Assembly: GCF_031755915.1 (NCBI RefSeq)
Contig: NC_083387.1
Location: 24,430,501 to 24,494,500, forward strand
Origin: Ziziphus jujuba
Lineage: Eukaryota > Streptophyta > Magnoliopsida > Rosales > Rhamnaceae
Direction of reading: 5' to 3'
Length of the DNA stretch: 64,000 nt
Shown here: in pieces, positions 35,353-46,966 of the stretch
How the letters are laid out: every line of letters starts with the position of its first letter
Position numbering within the stretch: the stretch's first letter is position 1
The notes under the pieces: model-generated
Database searches by the model: none
Seen by the model: the letters and a program-made list of their open reading frames with translations, nothing else
Told to the model about the DNA's origin: nothing
Made by a program: the position numbers and the translations under genes

Positions 35353-37327
35353 AACTCTTTCTTGACTATAGCTTGTATGACACTGTATTTTGTTTTTTTC
35401 TTTTTTTCTTTTTTTTTTCCCTGTAAATTTATGATGTAGGAACAATTGAATGTATCCCCTATATCGTAATAAATAGCTTAAATTTGAGGATATCCTATGT
35501 TAGAGAATTCTAATGGGGTTGAAATTTATGGTATGCAACAAAAAGATAGACGAATGGCTCGAACATAAATGTTTTACTAGTTCATTTCCAGTTTTAGCAA
35601 TTTGTTTACTCAACCTATATTATTTCCAGGAATGTGTAAAAAAAAATTTTAATTCTACTTTTAACCGTCGTAATTTTACAAGTTTTCATTTTATTTTTGG
35701 TATTTTATACTTCCAGTGCATCTCTATAGGTCAGTGGTATTTTCTTCAGTTATTTATTTTATGCCCTTCAGTTTTCTGGTGAAATTCTGTAAGACACATA
35801 TAGTGGACTTGAGGTAATAAACAAACTACATTTATCCCCCCAACACCCTCTCCCAACCCCCCCAGAAAAAATAATAATAAAAAAAAATAAAAAAAAGCAC
35901 TCCATTTTGGAGAAAAGGAAAAGCTTCTGTAAAATTCACACTTGTAAATTATGGGACAAGCATAAAGGAAAAGACGCCAAAAGGAAAAAAGAAAAATATG
36001 CAGCTATTTATGTTTTTGGAATAAAACTCTGGTCAAATTCATGCTTTGGTCGGCAAGGAGGTCTCATTTATTTTTTATTTAGTTTAGTTTTGGTTTTTGT
36101 TTTACTTATGTGTGTGTGTGTGTGAATAGAAAGGTGGTCTTGAAAATGCTAAACTGCATTAGATTAAATTAGATTATTTTATATTTGGTCCGATAAATAT
36201 TTAAATAATCAGAGTCGAATGGAGTGCAACATTCCAAATGGACCTTGAGAGCCGAATGGAACAGTTTTAATCCTCATAAAGAGGCTCCCGAACAGTAAAC
36301 AAGCAATTCAACTCAGCTCATTAGTAAAGAATGCAAAAATTATGTGCCAAGAAAAGATGTTTTCCATCTCTATTAACCAAAGCAAAGGAAAATGATTTCA
36401 AACAGAAAGATTATGAATGGTTGCATTGAAAGCATCCCAACTTACTCTGCTTTTGATTCTTTAAACTTCCAATGAAAAGCTTTGCATCAACAAACCAAAA
36501 CCACTCAACTTTCTGCTGCTTTTCAAGAAGTAATGGTAAGAAAATTTTGTCTGAAGTAAGATTTACTTGGAACTCTGATCAAGGAGGAAAATATACAAGT
36601 AAATTAGAGAAAAAAAATTGCCAACAAAAACAATCCTACATATTTAGAATTTGAATTTTGATTTATTAAAATAAATATTTCTTTTGAAAAATTACTTTCT
36701 AAAATTGTTTTTATTTTATAGTATTTTAAAATAATTATTTTGGGAAAAAAGTATTATATAATAATAAATAAAATATCTACAAGTACAAATTGCTTGAAAC
36801 AAATTCATCTTTTTTATTTCAGGTGAATTAATATATATATTTTTATATATTTATAGATTTTTTTTTTAAATTGTTAGAATTTGGTGCTTAAAAATTATGT
36901 GAAATTTCAATTTGGACCTTATAAAATGACCATGTTTGACTTGCATATAGACTACTTCTTCTATTAGCAAAACCAAGTAAAAATCAAACAAGGCATCTAA
37001 TTGCATTTAATAATATCATAATTTGTTAGCAAAACATATTGAAAATTAAATGAGGCTATGCTTTTCGTGGCATTTGAAGAGGAAAAATGATACATATATA
37101 ATATTTTGTTTTGAGAAAAAAATAATAATAAGTTTTAGAGATTTAAAAAGTGAGCCACGAAAATGGGGGGGAAAAATTACAATGAAAAAAAAAAAAATTG
37201 AACTAACATTTTTTTTTTTTTAGGCAAGGAAATTTATAACTTTTATATGGAAACTGTGTCGAAGTGATTTTTGCAATTTTGAGGGATTAAAAAGATTAAA
37301 CCAGAGTCGGTCAGTCGTGGACAACAC

Positions 37328-37328
<1 letters not shown>
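35353..37328. other. Intergenic region between the coiled-coil gene and the LIN1-like gene
   Basis: The 3' UTR of the upstream gene is followed by AT-rich DNA with A runs and a GT microsatellite (36109-36124). No gene recognised. Confidence 0.4.

Positions 37329-37365
<37 letters not shown>
37329..37365. repeat. A37 homopolymer upstream of the LIN1-like gene
   Basis: An unbroken run of 37 A lies about 93 bases before the start codon at 37458, in the likely 5' UTR or core promoter. It is a typical poly(dA:dT) tract or the tail of a lost retroposon. The exact length may be wrong in the assembly. Confidence 0.9.
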
Positions 37366-37369
<4 letters not shown>

Positions 37370-37457
37370 CTTTCCCTCTCTTTCTTTGCACTTTTTCTCT
37401 GTAACCAAACAATAACAGAGAGCCCGCAAAGACACTCTTTTTTGTTTCCGTACATCC

Positions 37458-40400
37458 ATGGAGGACGATTCATCGAGCCGTAATCTCAAGCGCCCGTTCC
37501 CAGCCGACGACGACACCTTCAGTAAACCTCCTATGTATGTAATCTTTTCATATTTCCACTCTTTGGTTCTCTCTAAAACCCTAAATTTCCGTTTTCTCCA
37601 TATATCTTTGGCCTCCTGTTTGTTTCTCGAGAAAAAACTTAAAAAAAAAAAAAAAAACAGTTACTGGGTTTGTAAAATTATTGACAATGCTTAAGGTTTC
37701 TTACAGGCAAAAGAGGATTAGATTTCCCAAGGGAAAGAAATTGAAGCAAGGAGAGGAAGGTGTGAGTGGAGGCATAGCTGAGATTTATCCCGCCGTAGAC
37801 CCTCGTTTCGCTGCTAAGGACCGTGCCAATCGCCGCAGACAAATACCTGACGACCTCTTGAGTCACGAAGGCAGAGGCAGTGCAAGTGATGTCTCCTACG
37901 CTGAAGTGGCTTATGAGGTAGATTGATTTTCTGTCCTCTAGCTTTGCTGGGGTTAATTATACTCTTTGTTAGGTTGCTGACTTTGGAATTCTTTCTTTAT
38001 AATTGTCTCCTGTCCTCTAGCTTTGCTGGGTTAATTTTGCTGATTGTGGAATTCTTTCTTTATAATTTTCTTCTGTCCTCTCGCTTTGCTGGGTTAATTA
38101 TACTCTTTGTTAGGTTTCTGATAGTTGAGTTCTTTCTTTATAATTGTCTATTTTGTGTAAATTTGTTGTTTTATGGGTTTTAGTTCTTTCACTATTTAAA
38201 AGGGGCCGTGTATGTTTTAGTTAGGAGAGAGTACATATGGGATTTGGAATTATTTTTTTATTTTTATTTTTTTCCCTTAAATGGCAGCATTATTTTTCAT
38301 TCATGATGATTACACAGATTCTTCCCTTATTGGGTCAATGGAAAGGATAGCCTATGATGGGGTTATCTTTTGGCAGGGTAATGAGAATTTGGATGACGAT
38401 GGTGTTCCAATCGAACCTTTTAACTTGGACAAAGAGAGGGAAGAAGGATATTTTGATGCGCAGGGGAATTTTGTTGAATATGTCAAGGACAAGGAAATCA
38501 AGGTAATGACTAAGCTTTTCTTGTGGAAAAAATGTTTTAAATGGTGGAATTGAACTTGATTTATTGAGTCCATGTGGATTCTTGCAGGATGCATGGCTTG
38601 ATAGTGTTGATGTTGCTCCGCTATATGCTGGAAAAGGTACTGTTACCAAAACTGATGATGATGTGCAAGATCTCTCATCTAATGATGTTGCAAAGATGAA
38701 ACGACGAATCGCTGATGTGCTTGAGCCAGGAGAAACGGTAAACTTGCATTTTGATGCCTCTTATTTTTAGAGTCTTCAAACATAAGTATTATTTCTGTTA
38801 ACTAAATTCTTATAATATGTATTCATATGGTGGGTCTTTAAAGGCATTTAAACACCTTATTAAATGCCTAAATATATGTATAAATTCATTCGTATGGTAT
38901 ACATTTTTTACATTTCTTCAAGGCTGTTAACATCTATGATTTGGTGTCATTGTTATCTCTCAACGCCCCTCTTTTTAGAAGTGCTGGGAGCATGAAAAGG
39001 TTCAATGCTCTTTCTCTTTTGCCAATTTACCCATGTAAACTTATTTAAGGGAGCATATTCTCTTTGGTATACACAGGGCTTTGAAAAATCTGTCTCAGTT
39101 TCGTTGCGCATTTATTTTATTTGTCTTCTAAGTCATGCATTTTTTTATTTTTTTATTTAGTTTTTTTTTTTTTTTTCCCCTTTAGTAGGTTGTATGAACT
39201 AATTTGCTTCACATGATAGGTTTTACAAGCTTTGAGAAGACTGAAGGGAACTTCAAATAACAGGAAGGAAAAGATGTCAGCTGAAACAAAGGTTGTCTTT
39301 GACCAGCTGACTGAAGATGCCATGAAACTTATGGAGAATGGTGAATACAGTTAAGTTTTTGACTTTTAGGCTTATAACTATTGAGATTGTGAAATACACA
39401 ATGTATTTGTTTTATCATGTATGTGATTATGTAAATCCTTGCTTTCTTATATAGTTCAATCAGTAGATTGTTTGAATATGTCAATCACAAATCTTTTTGT
39501 AAGGACTAAATACTTTAAAGTTTAAGGACTACTAATCCTTTAATTTTGCATATGCAATTTATGAGCAAGTTATAGATTGACACTAATTTTGAGAAATCAC
39601 AATCTGATTTTGCAATGCTAATTCTTTGACTTCTATTATTTTATTTTAATTTGTTTTGTTTCTTTTGGTAATCTAATGGTTGAATTATTTTCATGCAGAT
39701 GTGTATCATGAGAGCCAGGATGTGTTTGAGCGTGAGGCTGGTGAGTGTTTTAATTTGTTATTTACTCTTCCTTTCCTTAGATCATAATTTTCTCTTAAGA
39801 ATTTTATGCGGAATTCACACTATGGCTGTGAAGTTGTGTCAGAATGTTGAGAACATGTCATATGTCCCTTGATAGCCCTTGTATACTTCTTTTTAGGTCA
39901 TTATTTAACTTAACAGAAACATATCTGCAATTCAAGGTTATGAACAGTGTTGCCTGAACCATGGTTCTGAGCCTCACATGATAAATTTGTATTATTACTT
40001 TGTCCATTTTGCTTTAGAAAATTGTTTATCCAAAAATCTAACAAAGAGAGGTTGGTGGTGTTTTCATAAGTGCTTACTAGTTTGTGCTCTTTACTCGTTA
40101 TTTTTTCAGAAGGATATGAGAGTCTACTACGAGCAAGAGGTGAAGGCTCATCCATAAGTGCAGACCAGGGGTATTCTGATGCCAACAGAGGGATAGACAT
40201 TTTCTCTGCTGAAACAGAGGATGGTGTTATGACTTCAGAATCTGTTAAGCCGTCTTCTGATGAGTATGATATGTTTGCGGAAGATGATGGAATTGCTACG
40301 ACTAAACAATCTTCTGATGTCTCTGATGGAGTTGGTCAGCCATTGTCAAACATTCAAAACACTAATGCAGAGGGTAAGCTGCTGCTCTTTTTCATTTTCC

Positions 40401-42476
40401 TTCCATACTTTTTGCGAATTTTTTTCAGCCTAATATTTGTTTGGTTTGCAGGTGGAGCTTTAGAAAGCGATTATGCATTTGACGAGTCTTCTGGGTATGC
40501 TGACTCTCTCATGCTCTAGATTATAATATATAGAACTGATTTCTCCTCCTGTATTATCTATGTAAATTTTCCTGTTTTCTGAAAACTCAAGCAATTATAG
40601 AATCTTAAAGAAAGATTTTACCGTAATGTTTTGCTATGTGCTTTCTGCATAGATTTATCTTGTAGGCGCCCCCCCCCCCCCCCTCTCTCTCTTCTTCTTC
40701 TTCTTCCTCCTCTCTCTCTCTCTCTTTTCCTGTCTATTTTACATATGTATAGGTCCATTCTACTTGATTGTCCAAACATGATTTTGGATTTCAGGTGTTC
40801 TTTATTGTTCACGGTTGGGCTTAGGATTTAAGATTTAAGTTCTAATAGTTTTATTTGCAATACATTTTTTTTTCCAGGTATTTTGAGTTATTAAATCAAA
40901 TGTCTTTATTTTATCCTTTAGGTACTATTATAGCAGCAGTTTTGGCTATTATTATGACCCATCTAGTGGACTTTATTGTTCTGCTTCGTCTGGGAAGTGG
41001 TAATGTACAAGCTACTTGCTTTTAATGTGTTATTTTTATACTTCCAGATATTCGATATCGCTCATCATTTTCTTTATACATTGATTAATTCTAAGATTGT
41101 TTTGTTGCCTTGGATATGTCTTACTCTGTGTCATTCCTATACATGGTATATACATTTTAATGTTAAAATGCCTGGTTGATCCAAACTAATGACTCCCTTT
41201 CTGGAATGGCATTTAAGTGTAATTTGTACTACACTTTTATGAAACTGAAAGTAGATTATTGATTAGTTTACCATATTGTAAGAATGATGGTGTTCTTACT
41301 TCTTAGACCCTGTCAATATAGATGCTGGTAAGCTACATAAATGTCTGCTACTAAGCAAGCAATTAGTGGACATGTTGTATGTATTTTAATGGACAAGGGT
41401 TTGTGGACTAGTTTTTGCGGATTTAAACATCCACTGCCCAATGTAAACATTTATGTGTCTCTAGCATTTTGTGGAGTACAATGCCTAGTGGTGGTGATAA
41501 AAGGTTCTAGTAGGATTTTAGGTCAGACTTTCTGTTCACATAAGATGAGGCTATTGCCTCGAGGCAGTGCACCTAACCACACCGAGGCATCTTGAGTCAT
41601 ACAACTCAGAACCATTTCTGATATTCTAAGGTGCATCTGTGAGCATTTTTTGCATCTTTCTGTAAAACGTTTTCAATCCCTTTTGTTTCTCAATGCAAGA
41701 GCTTATTTGAAGAATACATTGTTAATTCTATTTCCTCTGTCTTTAACGATCCCAATTGGTGATCGTTCTTTTTTGGTACCTTTGGGAGGTGTGGCCATTC
41801 TACGTTTGTCATTGATATAAAGTTGGTTGATATGTAGTTCTAATGGGCTTTACTGGAAGATGGCTTTTATTGGTTGCTTTTGCTTCAATTAAATAATCAT
41901 ATATTGTCTTTGGACTTTGAGTCTTGTTTGAGGCAATGAAGTATAAACTATCAGAGAGGAAGGTTTATCCTTAAAGGTTTCCATTTCACTGTTTGCTTGC
42001 TTTTTCTTTCTTTTATTTTTTTTTATTTGACAAAATTCACACTGGTCTGGCTGATTGTATTAGATTATTAGGTATTTGATTTATATTTAGGTTTGTATAT
42101 ATAATCATTTTTACCGCCCGTCAAAAACAATGGTTTTTCCTAGGCTCTTAATTAATTAATTTTTGTGTTTCTGAACAAATTTCTGGCTGTTTAAGATCTT
42201 GATTTATTGCCTTGAATTCTGCATATATTCACTGCGTAGCCTACCATCATGTAGATGGGATTTGTTGGCTAATTTTCTTATATGTACTCCACATAAACGA
42301 GTACTTCACATTGTATTAACATTTTAGAATGTTTATGGAGCACTACTTTAAGCTTTATCTCAACAAGCTAAAATATTTCAGTACTCAATATTATTTGTCT
42401 TTCCTATAGGTTCTCATTCAATGAGGAAACCAGCACATATGATGAAATTCAGGAGGATGTGCTGAACGCGAACTGA
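37458..42476 (+). CDS. LIN1/CD2BP2-like protein (U5 snRNP-associated), ten exons
   Basis: Exons are 37458-37534, 37707-37917, 38377-38502, 38588-38737, 39220-39349, 39699-39740, 40110-40373, 40452-40494, 40922-40999 and 42410-42476. All phases agree and give 395 residues. Yeast Lin1 and human CD2BP2 (52K) associate with the U5/tri-snRNP. Family features are the basic QKRIRFPKGKKLK segment, AAKDRANRRRQIPDDL, the acidic GIPIEPFN-like GVPIEPFNLDKEREEGYFD, F-V-E-Y-V-K-D, and DAWLDSVDV. The C-terminus (last about 45 residues) is a Tyr-rich OCRE-like motif, YYYSSSFGYYYDPSSGLYC, ending in S-G-K-W..Y-D-E-I. A typical animal GYF domain is not visible. The small exons 6 (42 nt) and 8 (43 nt) rest on frame continuity. 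Confidence 0.85.
37931..38150 (+). repeat. Triplicated segment in intron 2 of the LIN1-like gene
   Basis: Three units begin at 37931, 38010 and 38073. Each has CTGTCCTCT.GCTTTGCTGG, GGTTAATT and TTCTTTCTTTATAATT. Units 1 and 3 are 79 and 78 bp. Unit 2 is 63 bp because it lacks an ATACTCTTTGTTAGGT-like part. Confidence 0.9.
40669..40725. repeat. Poly-C and CT/CTT microsatellite in intron 8
   Basis: C15 (40669-40683) is followed by (CT)n, (CTT)n and (CT)n. It gives a strong pyrimidine tract inside the intron, well upstream of the acceptor at 40920-40921. Confidence 0.9.
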
Positions 42477-42967
42477 ATTTTCTACTTCAGTGTTTGTACA
42501 GACTATAGAGCAAGCATTAGTGTATAAAATTTGGATAAATTAGAAGGGATTACAAAGTGAGATTGGTTTTTCTTCAAATTGGGGAAGATGCTACTAGATT
42601 GTCTTGCATTTTGTTCATCAGTTTTGTTGTTAATGTTACAACTCTATCTCTGCCAGAATGAACAAATACTTTTAGGAGTTAGAATCGGTAATGAAACTAT
42701 GTTTCTTTTCATTTTTCTGAAAGGTACCAGCTGTTGTTTTACTTGTTAAACCCTAGTCTGCAAAATAAGATCATGAATTTGGAGTCAGTTTCTTGTTGAA
42801 TAAATAGGTATCTACTCTAGTTAATTTGGTCAACTAAAGATTTAACGACATTAAAAAGCAAACGAGTGGATGGATACCGAAGCAACTTCGGGAGTTAATA
42901 TCTCCACAAAAGGTCTGGAAAAAGGAAATAGGAAAACATAAAAACGAACTTTGAAGTGGCCATTACA
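42477..42967. other. 3' flank of the LIN1-like gene
   Basis: The likely 3' UTR and short spacer. No other feature is seen. Confidence 0.4.
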
Positions 42968-44150
42968 AATGAATTAGGATCCTCTCCATTTCTAAAGAGA
43001 TGGGGGATTTGAATTTTCATTAACTAAATAAATTGTATCATATCAACAATTTAGATCCAATGATTAGAGCTATGCCATGTCATCATTATTAGTTTGGAAA
43101 TAATCTTATTATTTATTAATTGATTGGTGATAATTCCCTTATGTGATGTAGAATTAATTCGATTGCTTTTATTGAAAAATATAATAAAAATAATATATAA
43201 TATATCTTAGTGATATAATTATCATTTAATAATGTTTAATAATGTTTAGAATTAAATAATTGAAGACTTTAAAAATAAAGTTGGTTGTAACATTTTTTTT
43301 ATGAAATATGTTATGTGTACTTTTTTTTATTATACAATTATTACGTGAAAAAAAAAATTGTAAAGTTAGGTTCTTATTTATTTGTTTTTCATTTTTCACC
43401 ATTAATTTTGTGAAAACTGATAAAGTTAATATAATAATTAAATAGTAACTTGGTAAAAATTTAAGCCCAATTTTGCTTTTAACTTATTTTATTATTTAAT
43501 TTAAACATTATTAAAAGATAATTATCACAGACATATATTACATATTATTTTTATTATATTTTGGGGTTTTTTTTTTTTTCCTTAGAAGTTATCTGTTTAA
43601 TTCTAATTCATATAGTGGCTGTTTGGCAGAGTTTTTTTTGGGTTCAAAAGCTCTACTTGAAAACCAAAATCGCTTTTGTTAAAAATAAAGGTATTTAATA
43701 AAAATCAACAAGCACTCGTTGACCAAAAAAACAGCTTTTTTAAGCTATTTTAGAAAAGTTTTTTTTTTTTAAAACTTATATAAAAACTTAATAAGCATTT
43801 AATATAGCTAGTTTAGCTTATATGTAAGCTCACTAAACATTTAATACAGTTATTTTATTTACAGCCAAACACTTATTAACTTTTCAATAATAGCTCTTTT
43901 TTAAAAAGATCTATTATACAAAACTTTACATACTAAAATTCTATTTTCATCAGCTATATCAAACAGACCCATAAGTAAATTAGCATTAATTGATAAGTAA
44001 TGTAATTGTTTCCAAATTAATGACTGTATAGCATAAAAGCATAACACTAAATATTGAATCTAAAATTGTGATATGGTACAATTTACTTAAGCCGAATTGA
44101 GATTCTTCATTTTTCTCTTAATAGAGAGGATTTAAGACCTGAATTTTCTA
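42968..44150. mobile_element. Transposon with long terminal inverted repeats (copy A)
   Basis: The left about 180 bp and the right about 175 bp are inverted copies. Left GATCCTCTCCATT matches reverse-complemented right AATCCTCTCTATT. Left AATTGTATCATATCAACAAT matches AATTGTACCATATCACAATT, and left TTAGTTTGGAAATAATC matches TTAATTTGGAAACAATT. Total length is about 1.2 kb with a second element nested inside. No transposase frame remains. Long termini suggest a Mutator-like or foldback element, but the family is not proven. A related element lies at 52871-55185. Confidence 0.7.
43615..43971. mobile_element. Candidate nested hAT-like MITE
   Basis: The left end GTGGCTGTTTGGCAGAG and the reverse-complemented right end (ATGGGTCTGTTTGATATAGC) share CTGTTTG.. 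termini of a type common in plant MITEs. Internal AGCT-rich short motifs (CAAAAGCTCTACTT, AACAGCTTTTTTAAGC) are also typical. No clean target duplication was found, so the limits are tentative. Confidence 0.45.
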
Positions 44151-46966
44151 TCTATGTTTCTTCTATCCTTGTGTAATTTTTTTTTTTTTAACACAGAAAA
44201 TATTTAATCATATATATTTCATTTGAATTTAATTTTGTTTTAAATATTATGTTAATAAAATAGATACATATCCTAATTGAATTGACTATGCACAATTAAG
44301 AATAAAAAACAAATATAAACAAGTACAGAAAAAACTAAAAGCATCCTAATCCGTGTCCATTACAAATACCAAAAGCTTTGAAAAGTCTTGAACTGAATAA
44401 TAGGCAATGATAAATACGATTAGATAGTCCAAGATATGAAAATATATTCAGTTTATAATTGAGTATTAAATAATTATTTTCAATCAGATCTACATATCAT
44501 ACAATTTATATATTTTAGTTTGATGTTCCACCAAACTATAGAATGTTCTATTTACATTATATGTGATTACAAAAAATTATATGGATGATATTAATGTAAC
44601 AGTTGCATGAAGAAGCCATATAATTCCATGCCACGTGGTAGACAATTTTTTTCTTTTTTTTGGGTAAAATATGTCAGTGGGTAGACTTCGCGTGTTGACT
44701 ATATGGGATTTGAATTGACCAAAAGAAATGGATTTTTCTTTTAAACTAAGAAAAATGAATTTTCTTTGTAGATTACTCTTTAAAATTTTCATGATCTTAT
44801 AAGTTAGTTAAGACTCAAAAAAGTTATTCTTTAGCTTGTGAAGAAAGTTGCAACTGAATTGAAATAAAACAAGCTTTTAAAAATATATTTAAGAAAATTA
44901 CATTAATATCTTCTTTTTAACAAGTTTTACAGAAACACCCATTTGCATTTATTTTTTTATTGCGATTTCATACACTCAAATTGATACAAAAATTGCTATA
45001 AAAAAACACATATAATAGTTATGCATAAAATAGGTGAAATTGCAATAAAAATAAAATTAAATATTGTATTTTTTTTAAAAAAATAAAAATAAAAATATAT
45101 TTCTGCAAAACAGGCAAAGGGAGTTCTAGTAAACATTCTTTTAAATGTAAGACTGAAAGCATAATAAAAACCCATCTATGTTGCTCGTGGTTTGACTTTC
45201 TTATACGTTGGAGAATTTGATCAGTGATGTTCAAGTAATTAAACAAATCGAAGTGTTTGTTTTCTCTAAATTTATTTTAGGCTTAGGTGTGAACTGTCAA
45301 ATTTTCTCTCAAATTTATAATAGACTATATGTTACTTTTTGATTATTCCAATCCAAACCTTAGGATTAAAAATTAATTTTAATAGTACAATAGGGACTAA
45401 TTTAATTGGTGTGCACTGTCATACATTTTTGGTGGAATTTTCTAACATTCGGAGTCAAATAATTGGAAAGTTTAAGGAGAGAATCAGTGACAGCTACACA
45501 TATATAGCCACAAAAATGGACCAAAAATATAGGAATTTCAATTTGGCAACCCCATTATCTGTTTTTCGTCTTAGGGCACTGGTGTCCTTCCACATCAACC
45601 GCATGACCATTAGTCCAGCCCTTCAAAGCATTGTTGAATAGATGAAATTTCAATGGTTAAAGGGACCAAATCTTTTATTTTGATTATGTGACTTTGACTT
45701 TTTTTTCTCTTGAAGACCAAAGGATTTTCTCGACGGGTTTTGTGCTTCTAGTGGTCCCTTTGATGCTAAATTCATATGATAGTAACTTAAACTATTGTTA
45801 AACATAATGCTTAAGTAGGGATATGTCACCATTTAATTGTCCTTTTTTGTGTAAAAATGATGTATTTTTTTCTGGCTTCATCTAGTACAATTCTTTGTAT
45901 ATAATTTTTAATATATGGTCTGTTTTATACGTGTATTATATTTAGCTTGTATTGTATTAGTGTAGTATTAATATGTATTATTATTAGTATTATTATAATA
46001 CGGTATTTGGTGTAGTGTGTACAATAAACCTTTATAAATTATTATATAATATTAATTATTTAAAATTTTTAACATATTTAAATGAATGTTTTATGATTTG
46101 AATTGATTTTTACTATGCTAAGTAAGAAAAGTAAACAAAATTGATTTTGCATTATTATTTACCATTTATTTAAATAATTATATTATTCATAATATCAATT
46201 AAGTATTTATTATTTTTTGTTAAAATTATTATTATTATTATTCATAAATAATAACAACATTATCTAAAATGTGTAATATTAAATTTTTTAAAAAATTAAC
46301 TTTTGCAAATTTTTTTTCTAACTTTTACAAAATTATCATACACATAATACTTATCTCATGTACATATATGCATATAACAAAAAGAAAAAAAAAAAAAAAG
46401 CTTTCCCAATATAAATGTGTTTAATATTAAAGTTAAAAAAATTAACTCTTACAAAATAAAATAGCTTTCACATATATATATATATATATAAATAGACACA
46501 CACAAACACATAATAAACAAATAAATAAATAAATAAAATGAAAGGAAAGAAACAAAAAAATGGCATCTGTGGAGCTTATGCAAGCTAATACCACCTCCAA
46601 CTGGGCATTGACAATGCGGCTTGTAATGCTGAAATTGGTGGGCCAGGATTTTATACATGCCTTATATTTATAGTGTTAGACCAACAACCCCAAGAGGATG
46701 TTGTAAACCAAAAGAGAAGAGAGAGAGAGAGAGAGAGAGAGAAGGCCATTAAAAGGAATTCTAATTTCAACAATCATGTTGATAAAAAAGGTTATGTGTT
46801 TATCACAGAATATTGTAAAATAATAATAATAATAATAAGGAACATTAATTTATTTGAATAGTACACTGCTCCCCTATTTTATAATGGTTAAAAACCAGAG
46901 AATATAAACTTCATATGCACCAGAGACCAAACACCAAAAATTGAATACAAGATTTTGTTGCTCAAC
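44151..46966. other. Intergenic region 3' of the receptor kinase
   Basis: AT-rich DNA with no recognised gene. An open frame of 100 codons at 45339-45641 lies in a less AT-rich patch (about 45390-45760) but matches no family I know. GA (46720-46741) and AT microsatellites occur near the 3' end of the receptor kinase. Confidence 0.4.
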
